Origin: Acinetobacter pittii ATCC 19004 = CIP 70.29
GTDB taxonomy: Bacteria; Pseudomonadota; Gammaproteobacteria; Pseudomonadales; Moraxellaceae
Assembly (NCBI RefSeq): GCF_000369045.1
Contig: NZ_KB849786.1
Coordinates: 178,624 to 242,623, forward strand
DNA length: 64,000 bases
Reading direction: 5' to 3'
In this document: positions 53,229-62,569 of the stretch, piece after piece
Numbering within the stretch: the first letter of the stretch is position 1
Layout: the number at the start of each line of letters is the position of its first letter
The notes under the pieces: generated by a model
What the model saw: only the letters and a program-made list of their open reading frames with translations
The model's database searches: none
What the model was told of the DNA's origin: nothing
Made by a program: the position numbers and the translations under genes

Positions 53229-55289
53229 TTAGTGGTCTGCTTTTTTCCCGTTATTTGTTGAAGTGTTTTCTTCAAGTTCTAATGGTTGTTTTGGTGGCCA
53301 GAAAAAATCGCTTGGACGAGTTAAAAAATGGGTCATGACCAATTTGGCTAAAGGTTTCCATTGTTCAAAGCGGACTCGACGCGCTCGTAATGCCACAATA
53401 ATCGTTAAGGTGAAACTCACAAATAAGTTGGTGAGACCAATACATAACACACCAAGAAAGGACACGATAATCAGTCCGATATCTGGGCTGCCGTTAATAG
53501 TCATTAAACCTTGAATAAAGTTAGCGGATGCAAAGGCAATATGGCGGATATCTAAAGGTAGACCTAGGATAAAGCCTATGGTCCCCATACTTCCTAGCAT
53601 AATACCGAATAAGAAGTTACCGGCTAACGCACCTAAATTACGTTCAATATATTCAGCAAAACGGTTAAGGCGATCTTGCCCAAACCAGCTAGCTAAACGG
53701 CGATGTGCTCTTAGGCGCGGGCCGACTTTTCGGTAAACAGCCATGTTGTCAAAGTATCCTGCAATGAGACCTGACAAAAACAAACATACTCCAGCAATTG
53801 CTGCATGTGGAACTGCTAATGAAGTAAAGGGGTTTAAGCTGTGTAGAAGATAAGTTGCTTTAGTATGGGTTAATAACGGTTCATCAAGGTAAAACTGCCA
53901 AGCAAAAGTGATGAGTGCAGCAGTAGGAATCGCAATTGAAATATTGCCCAAAATAGCAATAAATTGCGTTCGGATAATATTAATAATAAGCGCCGCTAAC
54001 TCTGCAATTTGAGCCGTTTTAGAGCCTTTACGTTGCTGCACTGTTGCAGCAAGAGCCGCCGCCGTCATAGCGGGTTGCTTGGTCGCAACTGTAAAATGCA
54101 GAACATGAATCAGAATGAAACCTAGGGAATAATTCATACTGAAAGTAAAGGCTTGCATGAGCGGGGCCATTGTCATTCTTGCAGCAAGAATTTTTAAAGA
54201 TGCCATAAAGGCAATAATGACACCTGCACCAGCGGCAGCTTTATACATTCCCCAAAAGCCTTTGGTATCTGTACTTACGTAATGTTCACCTGTTCGGCTA
54301 GCATTTTCTGTTACCTGAAAGGCAATGAGTTCACTAGTCGTACTGAGTAATGAGCGAACACTTTTTTCGCTGTAATGTGCCTTGGTTAAATCGGAAATCA
54401 GATGTCCTAAAGAAACATATTTTCCTTTAGTGTTATCTACGACCAGATAAAGTAATAACTCAATTCGATCAAGACATTGCTCAAGTAATGATAGTAAGTA
54501 AGTCAAACTTAAGCTGACACCAATTCTTTTGGTCGCACGACGAATCTTTAAAACCACATCTCGGCACTGTTCCAACATAACAAATGCTTGTGATGCATCG
54601 GGCGGGGAAATAACTGCAATTTCATGTTCAGAAATTTCTTGTTTTTTATACTTTTCAATAAACTCAATAATTTCACGGTTCTGAACTAAAAACGGTGACT
54701 CATATTCTGTTAATTCTGGCTGAGCGTTAATAAATTCGGGATAAAGACCAATTCCACTAATTCGATAAGATAGGACTGTAATGGCTTTAATCATTTCACT
54801 TTGAATGACTAACTTCTCATCGACATTACTTTGGCTTTGCCCAATAAGGCTAAATAAATTTGCCCAATCTTCATCATCAATATTATTGAGCCAAATTTTG
54901 TCACTTTCTAAATAGAAAATTTTACCAATTAATATTCTGAGTTGGCTTGCATCTTCTATTAAAGGTAAAAAATGTGCTCCGAGTCTTTGCCCAAGCTGGT
55001 TCCAGAAACCATCTAAAGACAAAATTCCACTATCAGCATATAAACTAACTTGCTTATAGCGATTAATTAAACGTAATAAAAAAGTTTGTAGTAAGAAGGG
55101 CGCTGTAGGTGTGCGCAAAAGACTTTCAATAAAAGCCTGTATTTTTTTCTTAATTTCATCCGTATCTTGTGGGTTGGATGGTCGGATGACATTGACGAGT
55201 TCAATCAGTAGATTTTCATCAATGACAGCTTGAGGATCCTCAAGCTGTTTCTCTATTTTTAAAAAAAGATCTGAAAAATTTATATGCAT
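53229..55289 (-). CDS. Gcr/COG4389-type membrane protein, usually named site-specific recombinase
   Basis: A 686-residue protein of the family annotated as gonococcal site-specific recombinase (Gcr). The N-terminal half (to about residue 340) is helical and soluble, and the C-terminal half has several clear hydrophobic helices, for example GVIIAFMASLKILAARM, IAILGNISIAIPTAALITF and AGVCLFLSGLIAGYF. No serine or tyrosine recombinase motif is visible, so the name is doubtful; it looks like a membrane protein. ATG 55289 is preferred over a TTG two codons earlier. It follows ispB by 14 bases. Confidence 0.82.
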   Translation of the reverse strand: MHINFSDLFLKIEKQLEDPQAVIDENLLIELVNVIRPSNPQDTDEIKKKIQAFIESLLRTPTAPFLLQTFLLRLINRYKQVSLYADSGILSLDGFWNQLGQRLGAHFLPLIEDASQLRILIGKIFYLESDKIWLNNIDDEDWANLFSLIGQSQSNVDEKLVIQSEMIKAITVLSYRISGIGLYPEFINAQPELTEYESPFLVQNREIIEFIEKYKKQEISEHEIAVISPPDASQAFVMLEQCRDVVLKIRRATKRIGVSLSLTYLLSLLEQCLDRIELLLYLVVDNTKGKYVSLGHLISDLTKAHYSEKSVRSLLSTTSELIAFQVTENASRTGEHYVSTDTKGFWGMYKAAAGAGVIIAFMASLKILAARMTMAPLMQAFTFSMNYSLGFILIHVLHFTVATKQPAMTAAALAATVQQRKGSKTAQIAELAALIINIIRTQFIAILGNISIAIPTAALITFAWQFYLDEPLLTHTKATYLLHSLNPFTSLAVPHAAIAGVCLFLSGLIAGYFDNMAVYRKVGPRLRAHRRLASWFGQDRLNRFAEYIERNLGALAGNFLFGIMLGSMGTIGFILGLPLDIRHIAFASANFIQGLMTINGSPDIGLIIVSFLGVLCIGLTNLFVSFTLTIIVALRARRVRFEQWKPLAKLVMTHFLTRPSDFFWPPKQPLELEENTSTNNGKKADH

Positions 55290-55303
55290 AGGCAAAATAA
55301 TAT

Positions 55304-56281
55304 CTATTGTATTCGATGTAACGCAAGCTGAGTTAAGTTAATCAAAGCCTGACGATACGGTGTATCGGGTAGGTTTGATAAAGCTTGCAGTGCTGCTTCT
55401 GTTTCTTCTTGGGCACGTTGGTTGCAATAATCTAAAGCACCAGACTTCTGTACAATTTCGATGACCTGAGATAGTTGGTCTACTCCACCAGTTGCGATAC
55501 TGCGACGAATAATCGCATGCTCTTCACCTGTTGAGCGTGCTAATGCAGAAATTAACGGTAAAGTTGGCTTACCTTCCATTAAATCATCACCAATATTTTT
55601 ACCTAATGTTTCAGCATCAGAGGTGTAGTCTAAAATATCATCAATAATTTGGAATGCATTACCAAAATGACCAGCAAACAATCTTAATGGCTCACGGTAC
55701 GCTTCTTGCCCCGCCAAAATAGCAGCACCTTCTGTAGCCAGCTCAAACAGGCGAGACGTTTTACCATGAATAATTTTTAAATAAGTTTCTTCAGTTGTAT
55801 CTGGTTGATGCTGCGATTGAAGTTGTAATACTTCACCTTCAGCAATTTCACATGTACCTGTTGAAAAGTCTTTCAATAAAGTCATGTTGTTTAAATCGAC
55901 CAGTAAATCGAAAGCACGAGCAATCAGGAAGTCGCCAACTAAAACGGCTGTTTGATTGTTCCATGTTGCATTTGCTGTAGGGCGACCACGACGAAGCCCA
56001 GATTCATCTACCACATCATCATGGACTAGTGTCGCGGTATGTAACATTTCAATGATTGCAGCTAAACGCTGTGCATTTGCCATGTTATCTAAACCACAAG
56101 CACGTGCTGCAAGTAAACACATGATTGGACGCATACGCTTTCCGCCAGCTTCAACGACATGTTTGCTGACAGACATGACTAAACCGACTTTTGAGCTAAT
56201 TCCTTCATTAATCAAGTGATCCATCGCAGCGAAGTCTGAAGCAACAGGCGCAAGAATGTCTTGCTTGAAATCGATGACCAT
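55304..56281 (-). CDS. ispB: Octaprenyl/polyprenyl diphosphate synthase
   Basis: Long-chain trans-prenyl diphosphate synthase that makes the ubiquinone side chain. The first motif is DDVVDESGLRRGRP, the second is DDILDYTSD, with GGKRMRP near the N-terminus. At 325 residues it matches IspB. It is divergent from rplU, the classical ispB-rplU arrangement. It probably forms an operon with the Gcr-type membrane protein. Confidence 0.95.
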   Translation of the reverse strand: MVIDFKQDILAPVASDFAAMDHLINEGISSKVGLVMSVSKHVVEAGGKRMRPIMCLLAARACGLDNMANAQRLAAIIEMLHTATLVHDDVVDESGLRRGRPTANATWNNQTAVLVGDFLIARAFDLLVDLNNMTLLKDFSTGTCEIAEGEVLQLQSQHQPDTTEETYLKIIHGKTSRLFELATEGAAILAGQEAYREPLRLFAGHFGNAFQIIDDILDYTSDAETLGKNIGDDLMEGKPTLPLISALARSTGEEHAIIRRSIATGGVDQLSQVIEIVQKSGALDYCNQRAQEETEAALQALSNLPDTPYRQALINLTQLALHRIQ

Positions 56282-56722
56282 ATGAAGAAAAACCCCGTAT
56301 TGGTAGATAAGTGGCGTTAGTGTATCAATTAAAGATGTGTTGCACAGGTTAACAAGTGGCTGATATTAATCATTTCTATTGTTTTTAAGCGTTTTTTGTT
56401 CTTTATTTAAGCAAAATACGATGTTTTCGGCAAAACAATAAATTTAATGACATCAGCATTAATACAACTTGTTCTTGACGCAATTTGTGTTTGGAACTGT
56501 ATTTTAATTTTCATTCAGAATCAATGAAAACTGCTAAATTCCAGTCCAAGCTGTTTGATTTTGTAAGAATAGGGGATCATGCTTTACTGATAGATAGAAA
56601 ATACTTGTCGTTTGATCAAATTTCACTTAAAATCTGTCGCCTTGTATAACCCCAGTGGCGATCGTTTTAAGATCGATATATCCCTTTATCGACACGACGA
56701 CACGGGCTGATTGGAGTACATT
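56282..56722. other. 441-base divergent region ispB / rplU
   Basis: No coding frame. It holds the ribosomal operon promoter and leader on the right and the ispB promoter on the left. A short hairpin CGATC...GATCG (56659-56675) lies in the rplU leader. I cannot confirm a known L21 leader motif. Confidence 0.5.
56622..56650 (+). promoter_or_regulatory. Candidate rplU-rpmA promoter
   Basis: TTCACT at 56622-56627 and TATAAC at 56645-56650 are spaced by 17 bases. The leader would be about 65 bases. Confidence 0.5.
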
Positions 56723-57034
56723 ATGTACGCAGTAATCCAAAGCGGTGGTAAACAGCACCGTGTAGTTGAGGGTGAAACCCTTAAAGTTGAATTATTGAAA
56801 GCTGAATCTGGTGCGACTATTACATTTGATGATGTATTAATGGTTGTAAACGGTGACAACATTCAAATCGGTGCTCCAGTTGTAGCTGGCGCTAAAGTAA
56901 CTGCAGAAGTGATTGGTCATGGTCGTCACGACAAAATCCGCATCATCAAAATGCGTCGTCGTAAACACTACCGTAAACAACAAGGTCACCGTCAATGGTT
57001 CACTGAGTTGAAAATTACTGGTATTTCAGGCTAA
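56723..57034 (+). CDS. rplU: 50S ribosomal protein L21
   Basis: Large-subunit ribosomal protein of 103 residues, full length. It starts [14 protein letters not shown], contains the conserved [16 protein letters not shown] and ends with [12 protein letters not shown] and KITGI. ATG 56723 has GGAG upstream; a TTG overlapping that site is not the start. First gene of the L21-L27 operon. Confidence 0.98.
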
Positions 57035-57052
57035 TCACGAGGAGTAAGAGAC

Positions 57053-57310
57053 ATGGCAACTAAAAAAGCCGGTGGATCGACGAAGAACGGTCGTGATTCA
57101 AACCCAAAAATGTTAGGTGTTAAAGTTTACGGCGGTCAAGCTGTAACTGCTGGTAACATCATCGTTCGTCAACGTGGTACAGAGTTCCACGCTGGTGCAA
57201 ATGTTGGTATGGGCCGTGACCATACTTTATTTGCTACTGCTGACGGCGTAGTAAAATTCGAAGTGAAAGGTCAATTTGGCCGTCGCTACGTAAAAGTTGA
57301 AACTGTATAA
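57053..57310 (+). CDS. rpmA: 50S ribosomal protein L27
   Basis: An 85-residue protein whose N-terminus [19 protein letters not shown] reaches the peptidyl transferase centre. It lacks the cleavable extension of Firmicutes. GAGG lies before the ATG, 18 bases after rplU. A strong terminator follows. Confidence 0.98.
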   Translation: MATKKAGGSTKNGRDSNPKMLGVKVYGGQAVTAGNIIVRQRGTEFHAGANVGMGRDHTLFATADGVVKFEVKGQFGRRYVKVETV

Positions 57311-57320
57311 GTTTTAGCTC

Positions 57321-57352
57321 GAAAAAAGCCCACATTTTGTGGGCTTTTTTTA
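57321..57352 (+). terminator. Terminator of rplU-rpmA
   Basis: AAAGCCCACA and TGTGGGCTTT pair around TTT (57323-57350), with A run and T run. Confidence 0.93.
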
Positions 57353-57549
57353 TGGCATTTATTTTTATTCATCTTCATCATGATGAATGAAATTCTACAA
57401 ACAACATGAATAACATAACAAAATATCTTATTTTCTCAATGATTAGCACAGAGTTTGTCGGTTAATATGAGTCTTGAATTAAGAGCTTACTCAGTTTCAT
57501 AACTTTGAAAGAGAGTAAGTTGTCTTACAGCAACTAAAAAGGTGATGAC

Positions 57550-58245
57550 ATGAATATGCTTCGTAAAACTATGTGTGCTATTACACTTAGCGCGTCAGTG
57601 CTTGCTCCTGTAATGAGTACTACAGTGTTTGCTGCGCCTGTAGCAGCACCGGAGCAACAGGCAATTGGGAACCTGGTTAATCAGTTATCAGGTTTACAGC
57701 GTTTGACTGCCGACTTTGAACAAACAACTAAAGCCAATACAAAAACTGTGGCACAGAAAAAGAGTTTAAGTGCACAGCATATGAACCAGACATTTAAAGG
57801 CTCAATGAAAGTTGAGCGTCCGGGGAAATTTTATTGGGAAACAGTAAGTCCTGCTAAACAAACTATTGTAACGAGCGGAAAAACAGTTTGGATCTATGAT
57901 CCGGATTTACAACAAGCGGTCCGCCAAAGCTTAGATGATCAGGTTGCAGATACACCAGCATTATTACTCTCTGGTAATACCAACCAAATCATGAAGTCTT
58001 ATCGTGTAACACAACCCGATAAATCTAAACTTTATTTCACATTATTCCCTAAAAAAGAGGATGGGGCATTCCAAAGCTTAACGATTAGCTTCGGAGCAAA
58101 TAAAGCGCCTACACTTATGGTATTACAAGACTCATTAGGTCAAACCACCTATGTACGCTTTAAGAACGTTAAAGTAAATGCTTCAATTCCGGCATCAGTC
58201 TTTAACTTTACGCCGCCAAAAGGTACGGATGTTATTGACCAATAA
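57550..58245 (+). CDS. lolA: Outer membrane lipoprotein carrier LolA
   Basis: Periplasmic chaperone that carries lipoproteins from LolCDE to the outer membrane. A signal peptide of about 29 residues ends TTVFA. The mature protein has GLQRLTADFEQTT, GSMKVERPGKFYWET and VWIYDPDLQQAV, the classical LolA strands. At 231 residues it is normal. ATG 57550 has AAGG upstream; ATG 57556 is also possible. It has its own terminator. Confidence 0.95.
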   Translation: MNMLRKTMCAITLSASVLAPVMSTTVFAAPVAAPEQQAIGNLVNQLSGLQRLTADFEQTTKANTKTVAQKKSLSAQHMNQTFKGSMKVERPGKFYWETVSPAKQTIVTSGKTVWIYDPDLQQAVRQSLDDQVADTPALLLSGNTNQIMKSYRVTQPDKSKLYFTLFPKKEDGAFQSLTISFGANKAPTLMVLQDSLGQTTYVRFKNVKVNASIPASVFNFTPPKGTDVIDQ

Positions 58246-58256
58246 TTAAAGCCTCT

Positions 58257-58289
58257 TCAAAAAAGCTACTTTAACGGTAGCTTTTTTTA
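58257..58289 (+). terminator. Terminator of lolA
   Basis: AAAGCTAC and GTAGCTTT pair around TTTAACG, followed by T run (58260-58287). Confidence 0.88.
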
Positions 58290-58360
58290 TATAAGAGAAA
58301 CAGATACATTTTTTAACCCCGTCTTATTCTTACGCTTTGTATAGTGTTAGAGGTAAATTC

Positions 58361-59161
58361 ATGGGGATTATTATGCGACTTTACGATAAGAAAATTATTT
58401 GTATTCTTCCATTAATGGCTGCAATGGCAATGGTGACGGGTTGCCAACCAAAGTCAGCAGCCAAAGAAGAGCAGGCTGCTTCGACTGCAAAAGTTAAAGA
58501 AACGAAAGAGGCTGGTGTTCCTGTAATTCAAGCAAAAGTAATCCCAGTAAAATTGCCAAAATCAAAAGTTTGCTTAGAAGATGGTTGTACTGAGTATGAT
58601 TTTCAAACAGTACAGACCAACCAAAAATGGATTAATGATTACTTCACCAATCGTATAAAGAAAGCAGATCCGAATGCTTTTGCAAATTTAGCCGATCAAC
58701 CAGTTGAAGTACCTGAAGGTGAACCAAGTTCAAGTCAAAGTGCAATTTATGTTCGCTATTTAGGGCAAAACTATAATCTTGCCACCTTTGCATTACAGAC
58801 TTATTCGTACTCAGCTGGTGCTGCACACGGTATGTCTCATCAAGAATTTGTAAATTTTGACTTATTAAATAAAAAGCACATTACTGTTGCTGAACTTATT
58901 AAGCCAGATGTTGAAAAACAGTTGGTTGATGCTCTTTTTGAAGCAAATACAAATTGGCTTCAAGCACATAATATTAGCCGTGAAAAACTTCAGCTAAGCG
59001 ATAATTTCTACTATGGCGCTAATGGCATTGTATTTGTCTATCCAATTTATGAGCTAGCTTCATATGCAGAGGGAATGTCTGAATTAACGCTGCCATATTT
59101 TGAAGCGGGTAAGTTCATTAAACCTGAGTATTTACCAAGTGTGCCAAACTATAACTTTTAA
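58361..59161 (+). CDS. RsiV/DUF3298-like lipoprotein
   Basis: Predicted lipoprotein with signal MRLYDKKIICILPL and lipobox VTGC (cysteine 28). After a charged Ala/Lys/Glu linker comes a domain with YSAGAAHGMSHQEFVNFDL and KHITVAELI, the pattern of the RsiV/DUF3298 family. RsiV in Bacillus is a lysozyme-sensing anti-sigma factor, but no sigma factor or transmembrane anti-sigma part is here, so lysozyme binding or inhibition is only possible by analogy. ATG 58361 has AGAGG upstream; 58373 has GGGGA. Confidence 0.78.
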   Translation: MGIIMRLYDKKIICILPLMAAMAMVTGCQPKSAAKEEQAASTAKVKETKEAGVPVIQAKVIPVKLPKSKVCLEDGCTEYDFQTVQTNQKWINDYFTNRIKKADPNAFANLADQPVEVPEGEPSSSQSAIYVRYLGQNYNLATFALQTYSYSAGAAHGMSHQEFVNFDLLNKKHITVAELIKPDVEKQLVDALFEANTNWLQAHNISREKLQLSDNFYYGANGIVFVYPIYELASYAEGMSELTLPYFEAGKFIKPEYLPSVPNYNF

Positions 59162-59273
59162 AATAAGTGATCTATTCTAAGAATTGTGTGAAAGCTATTC
59201 GTTATGAAGATGATCACTATATTTTTTAGTGTTAAGGCCTTACACTATAGCCAGTTTTTTACCCATATTATGA

Positions 59274-60551
<1,278 letters not shown>

Positions 60552-60618
60552 GCTTTGCATCTAAATTGTGCACGGTTTTTGCTTAACCCAAATCAGATGA
60601 TTAATGTAGAGGTTTAAG

Positions 60619-61992
60619 GTGGATATTTTTCCAATCTCTTTAAAGTTGCAACAGCAACATTGTCTGATTGTAGGTGGTGGGCATATTGCATTGCGCAAAG
60701 CAAACCTTTTAGCCAAGGCGGGAGCAGTAATCGATATTATTGCTCCTGCAATTGAAGAGCAGCTTTTACAGTTAGTCAAAACGACAGGCGGAGAGTATTT
60801 TGCCGAGTCCTTTGCTGAAAAAATATTAAATACACCATATCGATTAGTGATTGCTGCAACTAATGATGCGCAAGTGAATAAAGCTGTTTTTGAACAATGC
60901 GAAGCGCGTAATTTATTGGTCAATAGTGTTGATGATATTCCACATTGCCGCTTTATGGTTCCAGCTATTATTGATCGTTCTCCGTTAATTATTTCTGTCG
61001 CTTCAAATGGTGCATCACCAGTTTTATCAAGACAACTTCGTACTCAAATAGAAACAATTGTTCCGCATGGCATGGGTAAGTTGGCTGAGTTTTCTGGTCA
61101 GTGGCGTAAGCAGGTAAAAGAAAAAATTCCCAATCCAGATGAGCGTCGGATTTTTTGGGAAAATCTCTATGCTAGTCCATTAAAAGAACAAGTTTTTAAT
61201 GACAATTTAGAAGTTGCAAATGGTTTGATTCAGCAAGCCTTAACAGAATGGACTGCACCTAAAGGTGAAGTTTATTTGGTAGGTGCTGGACCAGGTGATC
61301 CAGAGTTACTGACACTAAAAGCATTACGTCTTATGCAACAAGCTGATGTTGTGATTTATGATCGTCTTGTTTCTGCACCCATTTTAGAGCTTTGCCGTCG
61401 TGATGCGACCAAAATTTATGTCGGTAAAGCGCGTTCAAATCACTCTGTTCCTCAAGATGGTATTAATGCTTTACTGGTTGAGTATGCTCAAAAAGGAAAG
61501 CGTGTTTGTCGTTTAAAAGGTGGTGATCCGTTTATCTTTGGACGTGGTGGTGAAGAGATTCAAGAGCTCGTTGAGGCGAATGTCACTTTCCAAGTTGTAC
61601 CGGGTATAACAGCAGCATCAGGCTGTTCAGCTTATGCGGGTATCCCATTAACACATCGTGATTATGCACAAAGTGTTCGTTTCTTGACTGGGCATTTAAA
61701 GGAAGGTTCACCTGAACTTCCTTGGAATGAGCTGGTTTATGAAAATCAAACTTTGGTTTTATATATGGGGTTAGTTGGTTTGGAGCGTATTTGTGAGCAA
61801 CTTATTGCTCATGGTCAACGTGCTGATATGCCGGTGGCTTTAATCTCTAAAGGAACCACACCAGACCAGAAAGTTGTAGTTGGAACATTAGCTGATATCG
61901 CAACAAAAGTGTCTGAACATCATATCGTAGCACCGACTTTAACCATTATTGGTGAAGTGGTGAATTTACGTGAACAGTTAAAATGGCAATAA
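60619..61992 (+). CDS. cysG: Siroheme synthase (multifunctional)
   Basis: Fused enzyme that converts uroporphyrinogen III to siroheme for sulfite and nitrite reductases. The N-terminal half (to about residue 205) is the precorrin-2 dehydrogenase/ferrochelatase with IVGGGHIALRKANLL. The C-terminal half is the SAM-dependent uroporphyrinogen methyltransferase with VYLVGAGPGDPELLTLKA and RLKGGDPFIFGRGGEE. The 457-residue length equals E. coli CysG. The start is GTG 60619. It serves the same sulfate pathway as cysH. Confidence 0.96.
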   Translation: MDIFPISLKLQQQHCLIVGGGHIALRKANLLAKAGAVIDIIAPAIEEQLLQLVKTTGGEYFAESFAEKILNTPYRLVIAATNDAQVNKAVFEQCEARNLLVNSVDDIPHCRFMVPAIIDRSPLIISVASNGASPVLSRQLRTQIETIVPHGMGKLAEFSGQWRKQVKEKIPNPDERRIFWENLYASPLKEQVFNDNLEVANGLIQQALTEWTAPKGEVYLVGAGPGDPELLTLKALRLMQQADVVIYDRLVSAPILELCRRDATKIYVGKARSNHSVPQDGINALLVEYAQKGKRVCRLKGGDPFIFGRGGEEIQELVEANVTFQVVPGITAASGCSAYAGIPLTHRDYAQSVRFLTGHLKEGSPELPWNELVYENQTLVLYMGLVGLERICEQLIAHGQRADMPVALISKGTTPDQKVVVGTLADIATKVSEHHIVAPTLTIIGEVVNLREQLKWQ

Positions 61993-62035
61993 GTTCATTT
62001 GAGTTTATTGCTGGTTATTAAAGTCGAGAAAATTT

Positions 62036-62509
62036 GTGATTCATGTTGTCCTATACGAGCCTGAAATTCCTGCCAATACAGGCAATATCATTCGTTTATG
62101 TGCTAATACTGGTGCACAGTTACATTTGGTCAAGCCTTTAGGTTTTGAATTAGATGATAAAAAGCTCAAACGAGCAGGCCTTGATTATCATGAATGGGCA
62201 CGTATGCAAATTTGGGACAACATAGAACTTTGCCTTGCTGACCTGAAAGCTAAAGGGGTTGAGCATGTTTTTCCACTCACCACTAAAGGTTCTGCAACTC
62301 CGCATACAGTTGATTTGAATCGACCTGTGGCTTTACTGATGGGGCCGGAAACACGCGGTTTGCCTGAGCATGTTCGCTTGATGTTTCCACAAGAACAGTG
62401 GATTCGTTTGCCAATGGCTGAAAACTCAAGAAGTTTAAATTTATCTAATGCAACGGCTGTGATTGTTTATGAAGCATGGCGTCAGCAGGGTTTTAAAGAC
62501 TTAGGATAA
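62036..62509 (+). CDS. trmL: tRNA (cytidine/uridine-34 2'-O)-methyltransferase
   Basis: SPOUT-class methyltransferase that modifies the wobble base of tRNA-Leu isoacceptors. It shows [13 protein letters not shown], then GPETRGLP, and the knotted C-terminus [20 protein letters not shown]. At 157 residues it is typical. The start is GTG 62036. It follows cysG by about 43 bases and is ended by a terminator. Confidence 0.95.
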   Translation: MIHVVLYEPEIPANTGNIIRLCANTGAQLHLVKPLGFELDDKKLKRAGLDYHEWARMQIWDNIELCLADLKAKGVEHVFPLTTKGSATPHTVDLNRPVALLMGPETRGLPEHVRLMFPQEQWIRLPMAENSRSLNLSNATAVIVYEAWRQQGFKDLG

Positions 62510-62525
62510 GTTAATAGTTTTTAAA

Positions 62526-62560
62526 TAAAAATAAGGCCACAGTTGTGGCCTTATTTGTTT
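62526..62560. terminator. Terminator between trmL and the repeat protein gene
   Basis: AAATAAGGCCACA and TGTGGCCTTATTT pair almost end to end (62528-62555), with T residues after. It serves both convergent genes. Confidence 0.92.
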
Positions 62561-62569
62561 TTAGATGTC

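Noticed and set aside
53229..55289. Gcr-type gene as evidence of a mobile element
   Set aside because: No inverted repeats, target duplications or partner genes are visible, and it is embedded in conserved housekeeping order with ispB.
56665..56675. TTTTAAGATCG near rplU as a further PmrA site
   Set aside because: Only one half-site is present; the second half at the 11-base period is missing.
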